A DNA stretch of 64,000 nt from an uncultured Pirellulaceae bacterium (GTDB lineage: Bacteria > Planctomycetota > Planctomycetia > Pirellulales > Pirellulaceae). The stretch spans positions 1 to 64,000 of the forward strand of contig CAJQPP010000025.1 in the NCBI GenBank assembly GCA_905480235.1, written 5' to 3'. Position 1 is the stretch's first letter. The number at the start of each line of letters is the position of its first letter. Shown here piece after piece: positions 19,813 through 30,866 of this stretch. The translations under genes were made by a program, and so were the position numbers. A model generated the notes under the pieces. That model was not told the origin of the DNA. It saw nothing but the letters and a program-made list of their open reading frames with translations, and made no database searches.

Positions 19813-22800
19813 TTATTTGACGGCATCCATTTCGAAACGTTCTTGCAGCGACTCCACATCGACATCTTCTTTCCGTAGAGCCTTGATCGCCATGACGACC
19901 GTTTCGGCTCCTTCGATGGTGGTGATGCAAGGAATGCCTTTTTGCACGGCGGCAGCTCGGATTTTTCCTTCATCCGTTCGAGCCCCTTTTCCCTTGGGCG
20001 TGTTAAAAATCATGTCAACCGTTTCATTTTTTAGATGGTCGATCAGATTGGGATGACCTTCTACTAATTTCTTGACACGTTCTACGGGAATGCCTTCGGC
20101 TTCGAGGCGTTTGGCGGTGCCACCGGTAGCAAGGATTTCGAAACCGAGTTCGTTTAAATCGCGAGCAATATTCACCGCACGTTCTTTGGCCCGATCGGCG
20201 ACGCTAACAAAGACGCGCCCGGAGTCGGGTAAAACGATACCCGCAGCCAGCAAGCTTTTTGCATAGGCGATGGAAAACCGGGGGCTGCTACCCATGACTT
20301 CGCCGGTACTGCGCATTTCTGGGCCCAGTGCGATATCAACACCAATGAATTTACGAAATGGAAATACGCTTTCTTTGACGGAAACGGTTCGCGGGATAGG
20401 TATTTCGTGAACCCCTTGTTCTGCCAAAGACGTTCCGACCATGACCTTGGAGGCGATTCCGGCGATGGGTTTTCCGGTTGCCTTGGCCACAAAGGGCACG
20501 GTGCGACTGGCTCGCGGGTTAACTTCCAAAACGTAAACCGCGGGTTTCCCATCTTCAATTTTTACGGCGAATTGAATGTTCATCAGGCCCACTACATTTA
20601 GCCGACTGGCAAGTGCCAGAGTGGCTTGTTTGATCTCGTCCAGCACCGGTTGTGCCAGGCTGTAGGTCGGTAGTGCACATGCCGAGTCACCCGTGTGCAC
20701 TCCGGCCTCCTCAATATGTTGCATGATGCCTGCAATCACGGCATCGCGTCCGTCCGCAATGCAGTCGACATCGACCTCGATGGCATCTTCCAGGAACCGG
20801 TCGAGGAGCACGGGTTGACCCTGCGCCACGATGAAGGCCTCTGTAACGAATCGTTTGAACTGAGTGTCGTCGTAACAGATTTCCATGGCCCGCCCTCCGA
20901 GCACGAAGCTGGGGCGAACCAGCGCTGGAAAACCAATCTTGTTAATGACCGAACGCGCTTGTGCCATGTTTCGGGCGATACCAGAGGGAGGTTGCTTCAG
21001 GTCCAGTTGTTCCATAATGACCTGAAATTTTTCCCGATCCTCTGTAGCTTCAATCGTATCGACGCTGGTGCCGACAATCGGGACGCCTGCATCCGATAAC
21101 GCGCGAGCGAGGTTTAAGGGGGTTTGGCCACCAAATTGCACGATCACGCCGTCCGGCTGGATGCGGTCACAAATATTCAAGACGTCTTCTACCGTCAGCG
21201 GTTCGAAAAACAGCATGTCACTGGTGTCGTAATCGGTGCTCACGGTTTCCGGATTGGAATTGACCATGACCGATTCATATCCCAGTTCGGCCATGGCGAA
21301 ACTGGCGTGGCAACAACAGTAATCGAATTCGATGCCCTGACCGATGCGATTGGGTCCACCGCCGAGGATCATGATCCGTTTGCGATCAGGATTTTTGGCA
21401 GGGGTTTCGTTCTCGTCTTCGTAGGTGGAGTAATAATAGGGTGTGTAGGCTTCAAATTCGGCGGCACAGGTATCCACAGATTTGTAGGTCGCGACGACTC
21501 CGAGTTCTCTCCGGTAATCGCGGACTTTCATTTCGGCTGTACCGACCAAGGTAGCGATCTGCCGATCAGAGAATCCGAACCGCTTAATGCGTTTCATCAT
21601 CGGGGCATCGATTTTATCTAACGCAGCCAAGCCGCGGATTTGGTCTTCGACCTCAATAATTTCGGTCAATTGGTCAAGGAACCAACGGTCGATGCCGGTT
21701 AGTTGATGAATTTCTTCCATCGACATACCGCTTTTGATCGCGTACCGCACGTACCAAACACGACGCTCGTTGGGCCAGGAGAGTTTGCCACGAATGGCAT
21801 CGAGGTCCGGTTGTTCGGGCGTGCCCCATAAATCTTTGTGGTCGCAACCGAATCCAAATCGGCCGACCTCCAAACCTCGCAGCGCTTTTTGAAAGGATTC
21901 TTTGAACGTCCTGCCAATCGCCATCGTTTCGCCAACGCTTTTCATCTGCGTCATCAACGTGGCATCGGCTTCCGGAAATTTCTCGAAAGCAAAGCGGGGA
22001 ATCTTCGTAACCACGTAATCGATGGTCGGCTCGAAACAGGCCTTGGTCACTCGGGTAATATCGTTGGGCAATTCCCACAGACGATAACCAATGGCTAGTT
22101 TGGCCGCGATCTTGGCAATTGGAAATCCGGTGGCTTTGGAAGCTAAAGCGCTGGAGCGGCTGACCCGGGGATTCATTTCGATCACGATCATACGATCGGT
22201 CTTCGGATCACAGGCAAATTGAATATTCGACCCACCTGTTTCCACACCAATTTCTCGGATGACAGCCAGACTGGCATCGCGCATCCGTTGGTACTCTTTA
22301 TCAGTCAAGGTTTGAGCTGGAGCAACGGTGATGGAATCGCCCGTGTGCACACCCATCGGATCAAAGTTTTCAATGCTGCAGATGATGACGACATTATCAT
22401 CCATGTCGCGCATCACCTCCATTTCGTATTCTTTCCAGCCGATGATCGATTCTTCTACCAACACTTGATTGGTGGGGGATAAATCCAGTCCGCGTTGCAC
22501 CAGCGAATCGAATTCGTCTCGGTTGTAAGCAATGCCGCCGCCGCTGCCGCCCATGGTAAAGCTGGGGCGAACCACACAAGGCAGGCCAATTTCTTCGATG
22601 ACTTTGCGAGCATGCTCGAGTGTCGTTACCGTTTCCCCTCGGCAGACCGATAGTCCGATCTTGTTCATCGCGCGTGAAAATAATTCGCGGTCTTCGGCTT
22701 TATTAATGACATCGGGTTTGGCACCGATCATCTCAACGCCGTATTTTTCCAGAATCCCGTGCTGCTCCAGATCCATGGAGACATTCAATCCGGTTTGACC

Positions 22801-23073
22801 CCCCAAGGTGGGCAACAAAGCGTCCGGTCGTTCCCGCTCAATAATTTTGGCTACGGTTTCCCATGTCAGCGGCTCGATGTAGGTGCGATCTGCCAAGCCG
22901 GGATCCGTCATAATGGTGGCCGGATTGGAATTGACCAACACCACCTCATAACCTTCTTCCCGTAGCGCTTTGCAGGCCTGAGTTCCTGAATAATCGAATT
23001 CGCAGGCCTGTCCAATAACAATGGGTCCCGAACCGATGAGCAGGATTCGTTTGATGTCTTCTCGCTTAGGCAC
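19813..23073 (-). CDS. carB: Carbamoyl-phosphate synthase large subunit
   Basis: 1086 aa; [44 protein letters not shown]; duplicated ATP-grasp halves; C-terminal MGS-like domain. Confidence 0.98.
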   Translation of the reverse strand: MPKREDIKRILLIGSGPIVIGQACEFDYSGTQACKALREEGYEVVLVNSNPATIMTDPGLADRTYIEPLTWETVAKIIERERPDALLPTLGGQTGLNVSMDLEQHGILEKYGVEMIGAKPDVINKAEDRELFSRAMNKIGLSVCRGETVTTLEHARKVIEEIGLPCVVRPSFTMGGSGGGIAYNRDEFDSLVQRGLDLSPTNQVLVEESIIGWKEYEMEVMRDMDDNVVIICSIENFDPMGVHTGDSITVAPAQTLTDKEYQRMRDASLAVIREIGVETGGSNIQFACDPKTDRMIVIEMNPRVSRSSALASKATGFPIAKIAAKLAIGYRLWELPNDITRVTKACFEPTIDYVVTKIPRFAFEKFPEADATLMTQMKSVGETMAIGRTFKESFQKALRGLEVGRFGFGCDHKDLWGTPEQPDLDAIRGKLSWPNERRVWYVRYAIKSGMSMEEIHQLTGIDRWFLDQLTEIIEVEDQIRGLAALDKIDAPMMKRIKRFGFSDRQIATLVGTAEMKVRDYRRELGVVATYKSVDTCAAEFEAYTPYYYSTYEDENETPAKNPDRKRIMILGGGPNRIGQGIEFDYCCCHASFAMAELGYESVMVNSNPETVSTDYDTSDMLFFEPLTVEDVLNICDRIQPDGVIVQFGGQTPLNLARALSDAGVPIVGTSVDTIEATEDREKFQVIMEQLDLKQPPSGIARNMAQARSVINKIGFPALVRPSFVLGGRAMEICYDDTQFKRFVTEAFIVAQGQPVLLDRFLEDAIEVDVDCIADGRDAVIAGIMQHIEEAGVHTGDSACALPTYSLAQPVLDEIKQATLALASRLNVVGLMNIQFAVKIEDGKPAVYVLEVNPRASRTVPFVAKATGKPIAGIASKVMVGTSLAEQGVHEIPIPRTVSVKESVFPFRKFIGVDIALGPEMRSTGEVMGSSPRFSIAYAKSLLAAGIVLPDSGRVFVSVADRAKERAVNIARDLNELGFEILATGGTAKRLEAEGIPVERVKKLVEGHPNLIDHLKNETVDMIFNTPKGKGARTDEGKIRAAAVQKGIPCITTIEGAETVVMAIKALRKEDVDVESLQERFEMDAVK

Positions 23074-23411
23074 GAATGATTCGTCCTTCTCTCAGGAGGA
23101 TGTGACGGGTGCAAAATTTCCCAAGCGTAACAACTGCACACCGGTGTGTTCAAGGGTCTAATTGAAACCGGTGCCAAGACGCCAGTCTCGGATGACGTGA
23201 AATCGTGTGAGTTTGGCCCAAGTCGCTATCCCGCCTGCCGATCGATCTGCCAGAAGGCCGTATTTCTTGGCTGTTTTGTGGAGGTTTGCCAAGCGATTCG
23301 GCGGGGCTGTCGTTTTTTGCAGAAGGGGGACGCGATTCAGACGGCGTATTTTGTTTCCAAAAATAAATACCCAGAGGATTCCTCTGCCCAACAGGGGCTG
23401 ATTGAGTGAAT

Positions 23412-23843
23412 TTAGGGAGCTGGTAATTTCGCCATAATAAAGTCGGGAATTAGGATCGCTCGAGGAGGTTCACCGACGGGGAACCGGCAACAGGCGAGTA
23501 AAAATGTCCCGTTCACCACTCTTCGTCCGGCGCGAGTTATTTCGAATTGATACTCAACTTTGACGCCATCGTTTTGTGAAACTAGCAGCCAGACCTCCAG
23601 TTCGTCATCCACCGAAACAGGCTCATGGATTTCAACGTCGGCGGCTACTCGGGGAAACCCAACCACCCCGCGCTCGTCTTCCATGACGATAGAAAGTCCC
23701 AACGATCGCAAAAAGCCGTATTCGGTCTCTTCCATCATGCGGACATAACTGCTGAAGTTGGCGAATCCCGATTGATCGGTATCGCGCCAGCGAACTCGGT
23801 AACTACGACGGTAATCGACGTTGATGAGGCGTGACCCATCCAT
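23412..23843 (-). CDS. Acyl-CoA thioesterase-like (hotdog fold) protein
   Basis: YRVRWRDTDQSGFANFSSYVRMMEETEYGFLRSLG. Confidence 0.85.
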   Translation of the reverse strand: MDGSRLINVDYRRSYRVRWRDTDQSGFANFSSYVRMMEETEYGFLRSLGLSIVMEDERGVVGFPRVAADVEIHEPVSVDDELEVWLLVSQNDGVKVEYQFEITRAGRRVVNGTFLLACCRFPVGEPPRAILIPDFIMAKLPAP

Positions 23844-23900
23844 ATGGCGTACTTTTTAATTCAGACGATGATGTGGTTTGGTGGTTTTCTAGATTCGATA

Positions 23901-25442
23901 CTAGTCGGGATTGGATGCCTGATAGGTAGCCCGACTGCCCGCAGCATCGCGTAGTGTGTTGAGTTCCTTTGTCAGGTTATTAACCCGACCGGTTTGTTCT
24001 GCCGCCACGTTGTTTTTTTCTTGTGGATCAAGTTTCAGATTAAAAAGTTGGAAGGGTTTCGTGCCGGCCTTGCCCCGCGGTTTTTGTCGTCCGCCGGAGC
24101 CATTCCCCGCAATCAGTTTCCAGTCACCTTTGCGGAACGCCAACATGCCCGAACCGGACTGGTGAATCACTGGCGCGGGACGCGTGGTTTCGGCACCGCG
24201 CGCCATCTCTAGAATCGAGAAACTGTCTTCCGCTTCTTTATCCTCGAGGGCATAGCCGGCAATTTGAGCACACGTCGCGTACAGGTCGACTTGGCAAATG
24301 GTTTGCTCAGCGGTCGTGCCGGCTGGGATTTCGCCAGGCCAACGGACGAAGAATGGGACATGGTGTCCGGCTTCGTAGATATCCGCTTTGGTGCCACGCC
24401 AGGGACCGTTGGCCCGATGATTGGAGGCCCGGTAACCTTGAATCGAATCGTTGTCGGTATGGTCGACTCGATCGTCGTCGTAGCGGAACATGTAGGAGCC
24501 ATTATCGGAGGTGAAAACAACAAGCGTGTTTTCGTTTTGGGCTTGGTCGTTCTTCTCGATGGCAGTCAGGATCTGTCCAACGGCATCATCGACTTGGGCA
24601 ATGAAGTCACCATATTCGCTCAGCGATGTCTTTCCGCGAAACGCTTGACTCGGTTGCGTTGGTTTGTGGGGTGCCGTGAAGGGGACGTAGAGAAAATAAG
24701 GCTCTTTTTCCGGACCATTTTGATCAATAAATCCAACCGCCTCTTCCACCAAGCGATCTAGAACCTGGTCGATAACAAAGTCCTCAGCACGGGGGCCCTT
24801 GCGTATGAAGTGAGGAAATTTGACAGCCGGCTGTTGCTGGGTCGGCAGTGCGGTGAAACGGTCGTTGCGAATAAATACGTAAGGCGCCATATCGAGCGAT
24901 GCGCTGACGCCGAAATAATAATCGAAACCGTGGTGAATCGGACTGTCCGTTATGACTCCCTCAAAATCAATGCCTGGATCATTTTGCCATTGGGTGATGT
25001 CAGCATCGCTCTTGCGCAACGGCATGTTCATACCCAAGTGCCATTTTCCGACGGCGCCGGTTCGGTAGCCCGCTTTTTTTAACATGCTGGCGATCGTCGA
25101 GCGTGCGGGTTGTATCATGGGTTTGCTGTACCCGCCGAGCACACCGCGTTTCATGGGCGTTCGCCAACTATAGCGACCGGTCAACAGGCTGTATCGGGTT
25201 GGCGTGCAAACCGCGGAGGCCGAGTGGGCGTCGGAAAACGTGACACCCTCGGACGCCAAACGATCTAGATGAGGGGTGGGAATTCGTGAGTCAGGATTCA
25301 AGTGCCCGACATCGCCAAATCCCATGTCGTCTGCCAAGATGATCACGATATTTGGTTTTTCAACAGCCACCAGGGAGGGTGGGATCGCCAGAATACAAAG
25401 CCAGCTCAGGCAGCAGCAAAAAAAGGCGGGGAGAATTTTCAT
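23901..25442 (-). CDS. Sulfatase (arylsulfatase family)
   Basis: KPNIVIILADDMGFGDVGHLN; CTPTRYSLLTGR matches the C-x-P-x-R sulfatase signature; start at MKILPAFF. Confidence 0.95.
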   Translation of the reverse strand: MKILPAFFCCCLSWLCILAIPPSLVAVEKPNIVIILADDMGFGDVGHLNPDSRIPTPHLDRLASEGVTFSDAHSASAVCTPTRYSLLTGRYSWRTPMKRGVLGGYSKPMIQPARSTIASMLKKAGYRTGAVGKWHLGMNMPLRKSDADITQWQNDPGIDFEGVITDSPIHHGFDYYFGVSASLDMAPYVFIRNDRFTALPTQQQPAVKFPHFIRKGPRAEDFVIDQVLDRLVEEAVGFIDQNGPEKEPYFLYVPFTAPHKPTQPSQAFRGKTSLSEYGDFIAQVDDAVGQILTAIEKNDQAQNENTLVVFTSDNGSYMFRYDDDRVDHTDNDSIQGYRASNHRANGPWRGTKADIYEAGHHVPFFVRWPGEIPAGTTAEQTICQVDLYATCAQIAGYALEDKEAEDSFSILEMARGAETTRPAPVIHQSGSGMLAFRKGDWKLIAGNGSGGRQKPRGKAGTKPFQLFNLKLDPQEKNNVAAEQTGRVNNLTKELNTLRDAAGSRATYQASNPD

Positions 25443-25667
25443 TTCGAGACCTCGGTTTCGTGAATCATATGAGCTGCCTGGGAAGTGCTGACGGGCTTTC
25501 ATTTCCCCGCGGGACGGCCCCTGTGCGTTGCTGAGTCATCCGGTTTCCATCATCATGGGTTATGGCCAAGATGATTGCCAATAATTTAACAAGTATAGGG
25601 CTCAACCCAAGTCGTCGATCAAGTTCATGGGGCCGGCGAAATTAATCAAACTTGAAGGTTTTAGAAA

Positions 25668-26489
25668 TTGAACGATCGTCATCCGCAGCGTAAAGACCAG
25701 AGCCTGATTATAGGCGGGGAAACGGAATCCACAGAGCCATGGGTGGATTTTAATCAAGCGGCCTGGGATGAGTTAGCGGCACAAGGCAATCCGCTGGCGC
25801 GGCCGGCAGAAGATCACCTGTTTGCAAATCCCCTCAAGTGTGTGGATGGGCCCGGCTGGTTGGGTGATTCGATTCGCGGACAAAAGGTGCTTTGCCTGGC
25901 TGCCGGCGGCGGCCGTCAGGGTCCCCTATATGCGGCTGCCGGCGGTCAGGTGACCGTGGTGGATATCAGTGGTGGTATGCTGCAAATGGATCGACAAGTG
26001 GCTGCGGAACGGAAACTGGATATCGAGACTGTTCAATCCTCGATGGAACACATGCCGATGTTTGGCGAAGGAGTTTTTGATCTCGTCATTCACCCGGTCA
26101 GCACCTGTTACGTACCGGATTTGACGAATGTTTATCAAGAAATTGCGCGGGTGCTTCGCAGCGGTGGGTTGTACATCAGTCAACACAAACAGCCGGCGAG
26201 TTTGCAAACCCAATTGAAACCCGACGGCGCGGGCTACACGCTCAGCGAGGAATATTACCGACAATCAGCGTTACCCGTATTTGATGGCAAGTCCCCACTG
26301 CGTGAATCGGGAGCCAAGGAATTTATTCACCGCTGGGAGCAATTAATAGGATTGATGTGCCGTGCCGGATTTGCCATCGAAGATCTGCTCGAACCCATGC
26401 ATGCCAAGCCGTCAGCTGCCGCCGGCTCTCTAGGACACCGCAGCCGTTTTGTTGCGCCTTATGTACGCATCAAAGCGCGGCGGTATTAA
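25668..26489 (+). CDS. Class I SAM-dependent methyltransferase
   Basis: VLCLAAGGGRQGPLYAAAGGQVTVVDISGGMLQMDRQVA motif I; ARVLRSGGLYIS. Confidence 0.9.
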   Translation: MNDRHPQRKDQSLIIGGETESTEPWVDFNQAAWDELAAQGNPLARPAEDHLFANPLKCVDGPGWLGDSIRGQKVLCLAAGGGRQGPLYAAAGGQVTVVDISGGMLQMDRQVAAERKLDIETVQSSMEHMPMFGEGVFDLVIHPVSTCYVPDLTNVYQEIARVLRSGGLYISQHKQPASLQTQLKPDGAGYTLSEEYYRQSALPVFDGKSPLRESGAKEFIHRWEQLIGLMCRAGFAIEDLLEPMHAKPSAAAGSLGHRSRFVAPYVRIKARRY

Positions 26490-26504
26490 ACGAGCCAATC
26501 AAAT

Positions 26505-27221
26505 TCAAGCATCGTTAGAGGCATCCTCTGCAGTTTCGGCATCCGCTTTCAGCTGGGCAGTCAGCGCCGCCTCTTTCGCTGCTTTTTCCTGTTTTTGTTG
26601 TTCGATACGGGCCTTGATCACGGATTGGCGATCGCCACCCTCAATTTGTTCATCCTGCAGGCCATTCTCGATTTGTGCTAAGATTTCACCCATTTTCACG
26701 CGTTCAAATTTAAAGTCGTCAAACACGTAGGTTTTCGTGTTGCCATCTTGTGCGTAATGGATGCGGGTAATTCCCTTTTTTTCCCATTTAGTTTTGTCAA
26801 TTTTGCTTATGGATTGGTAGGGAATCGTGTGACCTTTGCTGGTGGTCAACTCCGTAGCATCACCGTTGACCCACGATCCCCGTGCGCGGAACCACATAAG
26901 CAAGCAGGGCAGGGCAATCACAATACAAATCAATGCGTATAAGTATTGGTTGGCGATCGATTTTTTGATTTCATCGGGCTTCTTCGGTTGGTCGGTCGGC
27001 CAACCTCTCTCGGCCACGATTTCTCGCCAGCGGGTGCGGTCCATACCCTCGTAGTCTTGGCTGGCTTCGCTGGGCTGCCAATAGACTTGAGAACGCTCAA
27101 GCTGAGATGGATAACCAATCAATGCGTCATAGAAACACCAGCCAGTAAACGCCAAGCAGCCGAGTGCTATGAAGAGAAAACGGCGAAAAAATTTGGGGTC
27201 GTAATTAGCCCGTACTGACAT
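26505..27221 (-). CDS. Hypothetical membrane protein
   Basis: Two predicted TM segments and a charged Ala/Glu/Lys-rich C-terminus; start MSVRANYD. Confidence 0.7.
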   Translation of the reverse strand: MSVRANYDPKFFRRFLFIALGCLAFTGWCFYDALIGYPSQLERSQVYWQPSEASQDYEGMDRTRWREIVAERGWPTDQPKKPDEIKKSIANQYLYALICIVIALPCLLMWFRARGSWVNGDATELTTSKGHTIPYQSISKIDKTKWEKKGITRIHYAQDGNTKTYVFDDFKFERVKMGEILAQIENGLQDEQIEGGDRQSVIKARIEQQKQEKAAKEAALTAQLKADAETAEDASNDA

Positions 27222-27343
27222 GTTCGTATCACATTTAAGGTTTAGATTCGGCAACTACACTATTATGGCTCAAGCCGGTGGGATGCAAAATGCGATTGTC
27301 GCAAAACGATCGAATCGAAGGAGAAAATTCGAGAATTTCTGGA

Positions 27344-28444
27344 TCAAAGGGCGGGCTGTTGCTGGGTCAGGCAGTGGAATGATCCCAAACCGCAAGCCAA
27401 GTTCAGGGAAGGGAGGCCAATTACCCGCCGACCGGGGAATGCGGCGGTAAGTAAATCAATCGCTCGGGCATCAGCTAACGGTGAATCAAATTGCGGCACC
27501 ACGACGCCATAGTTGCAAATGTAGAAGTTCAGGTAACTGGCGGGGATTTGTCGCCCATGTAACTCGATGGGCGGTGGCAGAGGTAAGTCCATTCCTTGCA
27601 GCTGGCGATGTTGAGCTCCGAACGTGGATTTCAATTCTTCAATAATTACTGCCAAGTTTGACTGCAAGGGATCTTGAGGAGCGTAGCCTTTTGCCAGAAT
27701 CACGCATTCCGAATCTGCAAACCGTACTTGTTGATCAATGTGGCCGTTGGTGTCGTCTCCCAGCATTTCCGCGCCGGAGAGCCAAGTGATACTCGTCGCT
27801 CCTGTCATCGCGGCTAATACCCGGGAAAGATTGGCTTGGTGATTGGAGAATTCCAATTCACTGATCGGCTCCTCCAGCGGCACGACCTGGCCATCTCGAA
27901 GGATCGGATTACGATTAAAATTTAGCAGGCAGGAAATAGTCGTGAGCAAATCACCTTGATCATTGATTTCCAAGGCTCCGCCTTCGACAACGTAAGGCGT
28001 GGAGAACATGTTGGTGCCGGCGGCGCGACAGATGTTTTCAGCCGCGCGCACGTCATCTTCAAAGGGAGGGTATTTCTCGCCCCATGCATTGTATCGCCAG
28101 TTGATACCCGCCACCGATGCGGATTCAGGTTGTATGACAAAGGTCGGACCGTAATCGCGAATCCAGGCGTCGTTGGTGGAAATGTCAAAGAGCTGCAAAT
28201 GCTTAATGTGTTGCAGGGCAGCCTCGGCTTGTGCCAATGCCTCGCCGGTGGCGATGACACAGACGGTTTCCCCTTTAGAAATCGTTTCTACCAAACGCAC
28301 AAATTCCTGCTGGGCAGCGGGCAAGTTCTCCGGCCATGTCTGCCGATTATGAGGCCAGGCCAGCCAAGTCGCTTCGTGCGGGTGCCACTCAGCAGGCATG
28401 CGAAAACCCAGTTCAGCAGGTGGCGTTTTATCACTACTAATCAT
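27344..28444 (-). CDS. aguA: Agmatine deiminase
   Basis: RMPAEWHPHEATWLAWPHN, DAWIRDYGPTFV, GHIDQQVRF; C-terminal NLACGLGSFHCLTQQQP. Confidence 0.93.
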   Translation of the reverse strand: MISSDKTPPAELGFRMPAEWHPHEATWLAWPHNRQTWPENLPAAQQEFVRLVETISKGETVCVIATGEALAQAEAALQHIKHLQLFDISTNDAWIRDYGPTFVIQPESASVAGINWRYNAWGEKYPPFEDDVRAAENICRAAGTNMFSTPYVVEGGALEINDQGDLLTTISCLLNFNRNPILRDGQVVPLEEPISELEFSNHQANLSRVLAAMTGATSITWLSGAEMLGDDTNGHIDQQVRFADSECVILAKGYAPQDPLQSNLAVIIEELKSTFGAQHRQLQGMDLPLPPPIELHGRQIPASYLNFYICNYGVVVPQFDSPLADARAIDLLTAAFPGRRVIGLPSLNLACGLGSFHCLTQQQPAL

Positions 28445-29297
28445 CCGTCCACCTTTTTAAGAGGCCCTGATAAGCATCGATGCGACGGTCACGAAAAAAG
28501 GGCCAGTGGGTACGGGCTGTCGCAATTTCATTCAGGTCACAATCCGCGATGATAGCGTCTGCTTCCGCGATCTTGGCGGAAGCTTGTTCACGGCCATAGG
28601 GATCGCAAATAAAAGACCCTCCCCAAAACTCGATATGATCCTCGCGGCCGACCCGATTGGGGGCAACTACAAATAGGCCATTAGCAATCGCATGGGAACG
28701 CATCATTGTCTTCCAGGCATCCAGTTGGCTGTCGCCAAACGGTACGCGGTCCTCATCCAGCCAGCCGATCGCGGTAGGGAAAACAAGAATTTCGGCACCA
28801 TTCATGGCCGTCAAACGCGCTGCCTCAGGGAACCATTGGTCCCAACAGATGCACACGCCGATCTTTCCAAAACGTGTGGTCGTCGAAGGAAAGCCGAGAT
28901 CGCCCGGTGCGAAATAGAATTTTTCCAAAAAATGGGGGTCGTCCGGGATGTGCATTTTCCGATAGTGTCCGACCAGCCGGCCATCGGCATCGATGACGAC
29001 GGCGGAATTGTGAAATAAGCCTGCGGCGCGAGATTCAAATAATCCAGCGACGATAACAACCCCTTTGGTGGCGGCGAGTTCGCTCAGGCGCTCGGTCGTG
29101 GGACCGGGGATCGTCTCTGCCAGCTCGAAAAATCGATGATCTTCGGTTTGACAGAAATAAGGGTTGGTAAACAGCTCCTGCAAGCAAATAATTTCTGCAC
29201 CCTGATCGGCCAAAGCGGCAATCTGGTGGAGGGTACGGGTGAGATTTACCTCCGTGTCCGGCTGACAGGCCGACTGGATGGCAGCTATTTTGACCAA
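28437..29297 (-). CDS. aguB: N-carbamoylputrescine amidase / carbon-nitrogen hydrolase
   Basis: EIICLQELFTNPYFCQTED, YRKMHIPDDPHFLEKFYFAPGD, GVCICWDQWFPEAARL; overlaps the downstream aguA start by 8 bp. Confidence 0.93.
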   Translation of the reverse strand: MVKIAAIQSACQPDTEVNLTRTLHQIAALADQGAEIICLQELFTNPYFCQTEDHRFFELAETIPGPTTERLSELAATKGVVIVAGLFESRAAGLFHNSAVVIDADGRLVGHYRKMHIPDDPHFLEKFYFAPGDLGFPSTTTRFGKIGVCICWDQWFPEAARLTAMNGAEILVFPTAIGWLDEDRVPFGDSQLDAWKTMMRSHAIANGLFVVAPNRVGREDHIEFWGGSFICDPYGREQASAKIAEADAIIADCDLNEIATARTHWPFFRDRRIDAYQGLLKRWTDD

Positions 29298-29487
29298 GGC
29301 ACATTCCTTTCGAGACCCGGGAAGTTTTCAGGACTTCGAGGGCCCTTTTTTCCGATGAAAGAAAAAAAAGACACCCGCTTTAATTGAGTGGGGTTGGACG
29401 GCACAATTAGCGATCTCTGAGGAGGGCGTTTTTCGCTGCCCGACAAATGAATTGGACGAATCTGACCCGAATGGTACCCTAACGAGC

Positions 29488-30222
29488 ATGTTGAAAAAAC
29501 CGCCGCGAGGCCTGTTTGTTACTGGAACTTCCACGGAGGCCGGCAAGACATTTGTCGCGGCCTTGATTGCCCGCTCGCTCCGCGCAGCCGGTCATCGTGT
29601 GGGAGTCTATAAACCGGCTGCCAGTGACTGCATCAAAGTTGGCAGCGATATTATCTCAGAAGATGCGGCCGTGCTGTGGGAAGCAGCCGGACGACCCCAT
29701 ACGCTGGAAGCCGTCTGCCCGCAACGTTTCCAAGCGGCTTTGGCACCCCACTTGGCAGCCAAGGCGGAGGGCCGTGAGATCGATGCTGCCCAATTGCGCC
29801 AAGGCTTGGAGGATTGGACCGATCATGCGGACATCATGGTGATCGAGGGCGCGGGAGGTCTAATGTCTCCCATCGGTGAACGAGATTTTGTCGCCGATGT
29901 AGCCGTCGACCTCGGTTACCCCATGATTGTCGTCGTTCCCAACGTTTTAGGGTGCATCAATTTTACCATGCAAACATTGATTGCTGCCGCCTGTTACGGA
30001 AACGGTATTCCGGTGGCCGGGATTGTGATGACCCACCCGGAGGGATTCGAGGGAGACGAGAGTCGCGGTACCAATGCTGGCGAGATTGCCAAACGTAGCG
30101 TGGCACCTCTGTTGGCCAGCGTGCCGTATGGAGCCGAAGATTTTGATACCGAAATTGACTGGTTAGCGTTAAGCACCCAAGGATCATCGGTGCCCCGGCC
30201 AGCCTCTTCCCCTGCCCCCTGA
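29488..30222 (+). CDS. bioD: Dethiobiotin synthase
   Basis: GLFVTGTSTEAGKTFVAALIARSLRAAGHRVGVYKPAASD; VIEGAGGLMSPI. Confidence 0.92.
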   Translation: MLKKPPRGLFVTGTSTEAGKTFVAALIARSLRAAGHRVGVYKPAASDCIKVGSDIISEDAAVLWEAAGRPHTLEAVCPQRFQAALAPHLAAKAEGREIDAAQLRQGLEDWTDHADIMVIEGAGGLMSPIGERDFVADVAVDLGYPMIVVVPNVLGCINFTMQTLIAAACYGNGIPVAGIVMTHPEGFEGDESRGTNAGEIAKRSVAPLLASVPYGAEDFDTEIDWLALSTQGSSVPRPASSPAP

Positions 30223-30223
30223 T

Positions 30224-30757
30224 ATGGCCTGGATCGATTACTTACCGAGCGATGCGATCCCGGAAGACCACCGTGTTGCGGACCAGGATCATATCATTCA
30301 GGTGCATGGAGTGAACGCACCCGTGATGAAACAACATTTCGAGCTTTATGCCCAACTCATGCGGCGACCCGGTCCCTTGACCTTGGTGCAGCGGGAAATG
30401 GTCGCTGTGGTTGTTTCTGCTATGAATGGGTGCCATTACTGACTGCAACATCATGGCCGTGGTCTACGGCGACATCTTTTGAAGTCCGGTTGGACCGAGC
30501 AGAAGACAGATGAACTTGTGCAGGATTTAACTCAAGATTCCACCTCGAGTAAACTCAGTCCCGGCGATGCGGCTTTGTTGGAATACGCAAAGAAATTGAC
30601 CCAGCACCCCGCAGGCATCGAGGCCGCGGACATCGATAAGCTGCGCGTTGTGGGATGGGACGACCAAGCGATCCACGACCTTTGTGCTATCGTCTCCTAT
30701 TTTGCATTTGCGAATCGCATTGCCAGCGGATTGGGCATTGAGCTCGAAAAATCATAG
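30224..30757 (+). CDS. AhpD-like / peroxidase-related protein, candidate selenoprotein (Sec at in-frame TGA 30440-30442)
   Basis: ORFs 30224..30442 and 30479..30757 share a frame; read through TGA gives ...REMVAVVVSAMNGCHYULQHHGRGLRRHLLKSGWTEQKTDELVQ...; CxxC to CxxU; 177 aa. Confidence 0.85.
30453..30475 (+). promoter_or_regulatory. Candidate bacterial SECIS hairpin
   Basis: ATG-GCCGT-[GGTCT]-ACGGC-(GA)-CAT; loop GG starts 18 nt after the TGA. Confidence 0.8.
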
Positions 30758-30803
30758 CACGCTCTACTCGCAAAATATCGCCAGGCGTGATGGTACGAGG
30801 CGC

Positions 30804-30832
30804 AAAAAAAGAGCCGCATAGAATGCGGCTCT
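30804..30832 (-). terminator. Rho-independent terminator of the 30867-32213 gene
   Basis: Minus strand AGAGCCGCAT-TCT-ATGCGGCTCT followed by a T tract. Confidence 0.92.
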
Positions 30833-30866
30833 GATGAGGAACTCGGTGTTTATCCCACCCACTCGT

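Noticed and set aside
24264-24761. Plus-strand ORF of 165 aa opposite the sulfatase
   Set aside because: Antisense shadow ORF in a high-confidence gene
30440-30442. Reading the AhpD gene as a simple nonsense-mutation pseudogene
   Set aside because: TGA lies exactly at the expected catalytic Cys, the frame stays intact after it, and a SECIS-like hairpin follows; Sec is the better explanation, though genome-wide Sec machinery could not be checked
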